Of a stretch of 64,000 nt of DNA, positions 59,106 through 64,000 are shown in pieces (positions within the stretch are counted from its first letter, which is position 1; each line of letters starts with the position of its first letter). The stretch spans positions 1 to 64,000 of the forward strand of contig NZ_JACAPR010000025.1 in NCBI RefSeq assembly GCF_013385635.1. Direction: 5' to 3'. The position numbers and the translations under genes were made by a program. The notes below the pieces were generated by a model. That model saw nothing but the letters and a program-made list of their open reading frames with translations, did no database searches and had not been told where the DNA came from. Source of the DNA: Pseudomonas gingeri. Its GTDB lineage: Bacteria; Pseudomonadota; Gammaproteobacteria; Pseudomonadales; Pseudomonadaceae.

Positions 59106-62081
59106 ATGACACAGCTCAGGGTAAGAGCTAGAGCCGTCGACATGCTCGGCCGGCAACAAATTGCGGGTATCCCTACCGCAATCCACGAACTCTTCAAAAA
59201 CGCACATGACGCCTATGCAACACGGGCTGAAGTTGACTTTTTCAGGCGCAATCGTGTTCTCGTCCTGCGGGATGACGGGTATGGGATGACCCGGGAGGAC
59301 GTCGAGAATCGCTGGCTCACACTTGGTACTGAGTCCCGGGTAAACGCTAACCGCGAAAAAATTGAAAGCAAAGATGAGTGGCGTGGTCCGTTGATGCTAC
59401 CCAAGCGGGTCATCATGGGAGAAAAGGGGATCGGCCGCTTAGCCATTGCAGTAATCGCACCGATTACAATTCTCATGACGCGGGCTAGTCGTCCCGATGG
59501 CTTACAAAGTCTTGTCGTTGCACTTGTGCATTGGGGATTGTTTGAGCAACCTGGATTAGACATTAGCGCTATCGATATTCCCATTGAAGAGTTTGCTGGC
59601 GGTACACTACCAACAAGAGAAGACATTGGCCGGCTGGTAGATCGGGTATCGGCAAATTTACAAAATCTTAAGTCAGACATCGCCTCGGCCTCTTTTAAAC
59701 AGCTCGTTGATGATCTTGAACTTGCAAGAGGTATTGGTCCGGATAATTTAAGTAATATGTTAAGTGGGGATGCAGGTAATGGGCTGAGTCTTTCTGGAGA
59801 AGGCTACGGAACACATTTCATTATGTTGCCTGTTGCTCCAGAGCTAGATGATGATATCGACGGAGGCGCGGACAAAGAGTCTTCGAAGCTTGAACGAAAT
59901 TTGCTCGGTTTCTCTAATACGATGGCGTTTGATGAGCCTGTTATACGGACGGAGTTTAGGGATCATTTTCAGTCTGATGTTTTGGATCTTATAGGGTCTA
60001 AGAATTTTTTTGTTGATGATGATTTTCTGAAGACTGATCAGTATTTCGAGGGGAAATTTGATGAATATGGTCAGTTTGTAGGTTTTGTTTCTGTTTATGG
60101 TAAGCGAAGAGATTTTGTATGTAACTGGACAGATGGTAAGGGAAGGCAGCCTAAATGCGGAAGCTTTTCTTTTCGATATGGTTATGTTCAAGGTAAAGCT
60201 GACGAAACCAGTCTTACTCCTCAAGATTGGGCCGAAATGGATGAGAAGACAAATAGGTTGGGTGGGCTTTATATATATAGGGATGGTATAAGAATACTGC
60301 CATACGGTAACTCTGATTATGATTGGTTAGATATTGAAAAAAGGCGTAATTTGGCGGCAAAGGATTGGTTTTTCTCTTATCGGAGGGGATTTGGGTATGT
60401 TTCTATCTCTCATTCTGAAAATGGCGCACTGACTGAAAAGGCTGGTCGTGAGGGGTTTAGAGAGAATCAGGCTTATCGAGATTTTCGCGCGATTTTAATT
60501 AATTTTTTCAGGCAGTTAGCGTATGAGTTTTTTAGAAAAAGTTCTCCTCAGGGCGATGATTTTTGGGCGGGAAAAAATACATATGCTGCTCAGGCGGTGC
60601 TGTTAAAAAAGCAACAAGAAAAGGCTGATGGTCGGAGAGGCGTTTTTCGTAATGAGCTAGAACAGTTTTTTGATGATTACAATTCTGGGGTGTTTGAGTC
60701 TGAGTCAAAAGAGCTTTTAGAGTTTTTGGAGGAGCGCTTAAATTTTTTCAAACATGAGCTTGATCTAGGCGATTTTGCATCGAGAGTGAGACTGCTTGAA
60801 TTAGAGGTTAAGCGAAGAGCTAGAGTTCTTTCCGAGAAAGCAGTAGTTTCGTTGCCTAGAGGATTGGCATTACCGCAAAAGCTTCAGAAAGACTGGTCTG
60901 CTTATGAATCCATATCTGCGCAGGTTTGCGAGAAAATACTCGATCCATTGCGTAACAAAATAGATGAAATTTTACGGGAGACAATGGAGGGGAAGATCGA
61001 AGCCTCGGAACGACGAAGTGTTGCCCTCCAGGATGTCGAGCGGGAACGTGACAACACTGTTCGTGAGTTGGTAGGGTTGCGTCGTGAAACTGTTGAGGCT
61101 GCAGATTTCATGCAGTTGGCGGTGAAAAGTGTTCTTCAAGAAGAGTTTTCTACACTTCGGGCAAATATTGAGCGGTTAGTTGATGGGTTTACTAAGCGTT
61201 CTGCTGAAAATCCTGAAGAAATTGATCAGGCTCGATACGAGGTGGAGCAGCGTATTGCTGATCTACGTAATCACGAGAGCGAGTTACTCGAATCTTTTAA
61301 GCGACAGATGATTGAGTTAGCTGAAGGTGTCAAAAGTAGGGAGACACTAGACGATAGGTTTGCCGCTTTAGAAGCCCGCAATCAGTCTCTGGAAGAGCAG
61401 ATTGAATTTTATTCTGAGTTCGCGCAGATGGGAATGTCTGTTGGCATGTTGCAGCACGAGTTTCATGGCGCTGCGCGAGGTATTCGGGGAGCAATGGCAG
61501 AGCTTAAACCTTGGGCAGATCGAAACGCCCCATTAGCCTCTATCTATCAGCGTTTGCGCGATCATATTGAGCATCTAGATGGGTATTTGAAAGTACTTGA
61601 TCCCTTAGGGCGAAGAATGCACCGCTCTGTGGTAGAGATATCTGGGAATGAGATACTTAATGTCCTCCGAAATGTGTTTGTCGAGCCACTTGAATCATCC
61701 TCTATCCGTCTTGAGCCAACTTATGCATTTCGAGGGTTTAAGGTTAAATGTAAATCCTCTGCGCTTCTAGGCGCATTCATAAATGTTATTGATAACGCAA
61801 TTTATTGGCTGAATAGCCGGGCTGAAGGCGATAAAAAAATAATACTGGATGCTGATGATAAAGGTTTTTTAATATCTAATAATGGCCCCGGGATTGAAGA
61901 AAGAATGATGGGGCGCATATTCGATTTTGGTGAGACTCAGAAGGTCGGTGGTCGTGGTATGGGGCTGGCGATCAGCCGCGACGCCTTAAAGCGTGAGGGG
62001 TTCAATATTGAGCTGGTCAAAGCTGGTTTAGATGTGAATCCGCAGTTCAGAATTTCGGCCATGGATGAGCAAGGAGAATAA
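59106..62081 (+). CDS. Double-GHKL ATPase (MutL/MORC-like plus histidine-kinase-like)
   Basis: A 991-residue protein with two GHKL modules. The N-terminal one has ELFKNAHDA (N box, from E28), LRDDGYGM (G1, D56-M61) and GEKGIGRLA (G2), as in MutL/HSP90/MORC-type ATPases. A long coiled-coil region (about 500-770) follows. Then comes GMSVGMLQHEFHGAARGIRG with H784, resembling a kinase dimerisation helix, and a C-terminal histidine-kinase-type ATPase: VIDNAIYWLN (N897), NNGPGI (925-930), GGRGMGLAIS. ATG 59106 has AGGAG. Codon use is markedly AT-rich. Its position between a methylase/Vsr pair and a receiver-like protein points to sensing in defence. Confidence 0.85.
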   Translation: MTQLRVRARAVDMLGRQQIAGIPTAIHELFKNAHDAYATRAEVDFFRRNRVLVLRDDGYGMTREDVENRWLTLGTESRVNANREKIESKDEWRGPLMLPKRVIMGEKGIGRLAIAVIAPITILMTRASRPDGLQSLVVALVHWGLFEQPGLDISAIDIPIEEFAGGTLPTREDIGRLVDRVSANLQNLKSDIASASFKQLVDDLELARGIGPDNLSNMLSGDAGNGLSLSGEGYGTHFIMLPVAPELDDDIDGGADKESSKLERNLLGFSNTMAFDEPVIRTEFRDHFQSDVLDLIGSKNFFVDDDFLKTDQYFEGKFDEYGQFVGFVSVYGKRRDFVCNWTDGKGRQPKCGSFSFRYGYVQGKADETSLTPQDWAEMDEKTNRLGGLYIYRDGIRILPYGNSDYDWLDIEKRRNLAAKDWFFSYRRGFGYVSISHSENGALTEKAGREGFRENQAYRDFRAILINFFRQLAYEFFRKSSPQGDDFWAGKNTYAAQAVLLKKQQEKADGRRGVFRNELEQFFDDYNSGVFESESKELLEFLEERLNFFKHELDLGDFASRVRLLELEVKRRARVLSEKAVVSLPRGLALPQKLQKDWSAYESISAQVCEKILDPLRNKIDEILRETMEGKIEASERRSVALQDVERERDNTVRELVGLRRETVEAADFMQLAVKSVLQEEFSTLRANIERLVDGFTKRSAENPEEIDQARYEVEQRIADLRNHESELLESFKRQMIELAEGVKSRETLDDRFAALEARNQSLEEQIEFYSEFAQMGMSVGMLQHEFHGAARGIRGAMAELKPWADRNAPLASIYQRLRDHIEHLDGYLKVLDPLGRRMHRSVVEISGNEILNVLRNVFVEPLESSSIRLEPTYAFRGFKVKCKSSALLGAFINVIDNAIYWLNSRAEGDKKIILDADDKGFLISNNGPGIEERMMGRIFDFGETQKVGGRGMGLAISRDALKREGFNIELVKAGLDVNPQFRISAMDEQGE

Positions 62082-62082
62082 G

Positions 62083-63810
62083 ATGGGAACTCAAGAAGCA
62101 GAAGTTTTGGCTGTAGTTCAAGATCCCACGGCTATTTGGTCTGACCATATTCAGCGGGCAGTTGGTAAATTTTTAAAAACTGCGGTGGTGATTGATAATC
62201 AACCATATATTAAAGAGTCTTACCGTGCAGCCGTCAATGGAGAGCAGATTAGAAGTGATTCTGGTTTAGGAGAAGATATAGTCGCTCTAGTTGAACCTTC
62301 AGAGCAAGCCCCCCAGGCAGGGGTACATGATTTGGATTTGAGAAAGGTATCTGATGTTTTTGCCGAGCGAGGAGTAGCATGCGCATTCGTCTTGCCTGAT
62401 GATGCCGTTAATGATGATGATGCAAAAAAAAATAGGGCGCTTTGTGCGGCTAGAGCATCTGACATAGTTGTAATCGATTGGTATCTGAAAAGGCAGGATG
62501 CATCACTTACACTCCAGATTCTTAAAGAGGTGGCAGAGTCAGACTGCCAAGAAAATGGAAGGATGCGCCTTATCTGTGTTTATACAGGCGAGCCTCTTGA
62601 TAATAATATATTTGAGGACGTTAAGGGACACCTCGCTCAAGGTGGGCTAGATCTTCAAAATGTCGACGACGTGAAATTTTGTGCCGTCAAGGATGGCACA
62701 TTGGTTGTGTTGCTGAATAAAGAGGCTGTTCCTGCAGAGCAGCTACCTGGTGAGTTAATACGTCTATTTTCTCGCCTTGCAGATGGATTGATCCCCGCTT
62801 TTGCTTTGGCTGCTGTGGGTGCCATCAGGAAAAATACCCACCATATGCTTACCCGATTCGGTAAAGCTCTAGATTCAGCATATGTTGCAAATAGGCTCAT
62901 TACTAACCCTCCAGGCGACGTTGCTGAGCTAATGCGAGAGCTACTTGTCGCAGAGTGTGATAATGCGCTTGGGCTCGATCGTATTGCGGATGATTATCTC
63001 GAATATGAGTCCATATCTAAGTGGTTGGATAAAAGTGAGGGAGGGTTTGATAGTAAATCTTATGAAGCAAAAGTCGGAGGGGCGAAAATAAATGTTTCTA
63101 TGGGGCGTGATACTCTAAATGGGTTGCTGCGCTATGGGCTTTCTGATAGTGGGATTACTCTAGATGGCGAAAAAAGAATAGGCTTTCCTGAGTTTCATCG
63201 GGGTAAGATCTCTGAAGTTCTTGCAGGCGATAAGACTAAAGCTCGTAGGGCTGAAAATGAGTTTTCACGATTGGTTTCTTTTCGGAGAGAGGCTTTTGGA
63301 TTGTCAACTTCTTTGATTAGCCCTCATTGGAAGCCTTCTCTTACTACAGGAACTGTCCTTAGGTATCAAGATGGGGATGAGTTCCGTTATCTGATGTGTT
63401 TTACACCAGCCTGCGATGCTCTAAGGTTGGATGCACCGAGGCCTTTTGTTTTTCTCGAGGGTGTAGAGCGTTCGAAACCATATAATATGGTTATGAAAGT
63501 GGAGGGAGATCGCTCAATTGGGCTTCACTTTGATAAGAAATATCCGGTCGTACGGACATTTTTGTTCTCTCCAGATAAAGAAACTCAACGTGTACGTGGG
63601 GAGAGGAAGGATACTCCGGGGCAGCCTTCTTGTTTTTCTTTCACATCGTTAGAAAAGGATGCACGTGAGTTTACTTGGCTTGGAGAAATTCGTTATGGGC
63701 GAGCCTCAAGTGAAATGGCTGCCCTAGCAAATGTTTGGATGAGGATCGGTGTGATTGATTCGGAGTACTTGCGTTTGGCCGGAAGAGAGCATTTCTCATT
63801 TGAGGATTAG
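62083..63810 (+). CDS. Receiver-like domain protein, probable output partner of the GHKL protein
   Basis: A 575-residue protein. Residues about 30-165 look like a divergent response-regulator receiver: FLKTAVVIDN (acidic residue D38), SDIVVIDWYLKRQD with a phosphoacceptor-like D132, and RLICVYTGEP with the conserved Thr position. The remaining 400 residues match no domain I know; they are mixed alpha/beta and contain DEFRYLMCFTPACDALRLD. Unlike normal regulators no DNA-binding domain is visible. The start is ATG 62083, with AGGAG at 62072-62076, one base after the upstream stop. The effector function is unknown. Confidence 0.72.
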   Translation: MGTQEAEVLAVVQDPTAIWSDHIQRAVGKFLKTAVVIDNQPYIKESYRAAVNGEQIRSDSGLGEDIVALVEPSEQAPQAGVHDLDLRKVSDVFAERGVACAFVLPDDAVNDDDAKKNRALCAARASDIVVIDWYLKRQDASLTLQILKEVAESDCQENGRMRLICVYTGEPLDNNIFEDVKGHLAQGGLDLQNVDDVKFCAVKDGTLVVLLNKEAVPAEQLPGELIRLFSRLADGLIPAFALAAVGAIRKNTHHMLTRFGKALDSAYVANRLITNPPGDVAELMRELLVAECDNALGLDRIADDYLEYESISKWLDKSEGGFDSKSYEAKVGGAKINVSMGRDTLNGLLRYGLSDSGITLDGEKRIGFPEFHRGKISEVLAGDKTKARRAENEFSRLVSFRREAFGLSTSLISPHWKPSLTTGTVLRYQDGDEFRYLMCFTPACDALRLDAPRPFVFLEGVERSKPYNMVMKVEGDRSIGLHFDKKYPVVRTFLFSPDKETQRVRGERKDTPGQPSCFSFTSLEKDAREFTWLGEIRYGRASSEMAALANVWMRIGVIDSEYLRLAGREHFSFED

Positions 63811-64000
63811 CAGTCCGTAGGGAATTGGAGCGCGGATCTATGCCATCCTTCAAAAATATGGATGTGAAAAAGATAGAACATTTATTGCGATACAGAGTGC
63901 AATCACCTTAGGTCGCGATGGGACTAAACGAGGGGGTGGCAGCTGTACGCAGGTTAGTCGACCGGAGCGTTGGAACCCGGCGCCCCCGAGGGTGCCCTGC
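63811..64000. other. Right edge of the AT-rich island
   Basis: After the receiver-like gene there are about 100 AT-rich bases, then an abrupt return to GC-rich DNA near 63910. A short coding remnant (63840-63911) ends at the change. A strong GGCGCCC-CCGA-GGGTGCC hairpin (63980-63997, one G-T pair) lies at the very edge. No tRNA or attachment repeat could be identified. Confidence 0.5.
63840..63911 (+). pseudogene. Truncated gene start at the island edge
   Basis: ATG 63840 begins a 23-codon frame, MPSFKNMDVKKIEHLLRYRV then QSP and a stop. The first 17 residues resemble the start of a family of phage-defence proteins whose N-terminus reads like 'xDLExLFxMxxGYVLDFSxRTF'; the rest is replaced by unrelated sequence. 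GGAATTGGAG precedes it. Family recognition is from memory and tentative; the truncation is inferred from the composition break. Confidence 0.35.

Noticed and set aside
63911..64000. tRNA gene or attachment site at the right edge
   Set aside because: No cloverleaf or anticodon arm could be drawn, and no copy of the edge sequence was found near 55.4 kb.
1..64000. CRISPR arrays and intact insertion sequences
   Set aside because: No regularly spaced direct repeats and no transposase-like proteins were found anywhere in the window.

Overview
The window is Pseudomonas chromosome, most likely P. fluorescens group. The evidence is high-GC coding sequence, several families of Pseudomonas REP-type palindromes, an oprG/zinc-operon/nrdR-ribDE-ribBA-ribH-nusB-thiL-pgpA-ribA-dxs-ispA-xseB order that I recall as the P. 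aeruginosa PA4042-PA4069 order, and a mag operon like P. aeruginosa PA4492-PA4487. No rRNA, tRNA, CRISPR array or intact insertion sequence was seen.

Layout. 1-6.5 kb: a MACPF pore-forming protein with an unrecognised partner gene, divergent from a large XRE-STAND-TPR regulator. 6.7-11.6 kb: a cobalt-type nitrile hydratase operon (GTPase metallochaperone, beta, alpha, accessory protein, GlxA-type regulator) next to a Ni/Co permease. 11.7-16.7 kb: LysR regulator/tautomerase pair, an MFS exporter and an MscS-family channel. 16.7-23 kb: the helicase Lhr, divergent from two extended-SDR sugar-nucleotide enzymes. 23-27.1 kb: the porin OprG with an ANR-like promoter and a probable Zur-controlled zinc operon (DUF2796, ABC ATPase, permease, DUF3299). 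27.2-30 kb: small housekeeping genes (CnoX-like thioredoxin, methyltransferase, YbaY-like lipoprotein). 30-37.7 kb: the riboflavin/NusB/ThiL/PgpA block. 37.8-41 kb: the isoprenoid block dxs-ispA-xseB. 41.3-44.6 kb: an MFS exporter, a LysR regulator and a second UbiC-like chorismate lyase. 44.9-55.4 kb: the six-gene mag operon around a thioester-less alpha-2-macroglobulin.

From about 55.4 kb composition changes: AT-rich DNA, rare-looking codons and remnants of toxin-antitoxin genes. There is a highly structured palindromic element (56964-57183), then a four-gene putative defence module: cytosine-5 methyltransferase, Vsr-like endonuclease, a protein with two GHKL ATPase modules, and a protein with a receiver-like domain. 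A 23-codon remnant follows, and the sequence returns to GC-rich DNA at the right edge. This module is the best candidate for a little-described system here: a methylation-based restriction system whose ATPase combines MutL/MORC-like and histidine-kinase-like modules.

Most interesting non-coding signals: a leader hairpin that buries the ribosome-binding site of the nitrile hydratase metallochaperone; a perfect inverted repeat touching the lhr start; phased direct repeats in the toxin/regulator intergenic region; three copies of a multi-hairpin palindromic repeat, one nested in a REP pair; a REP pair inserted up to the start codon of magC; and the 56.9-57.2 kb element with two hairpins that carry the same loop and an internal segment complementary to it.
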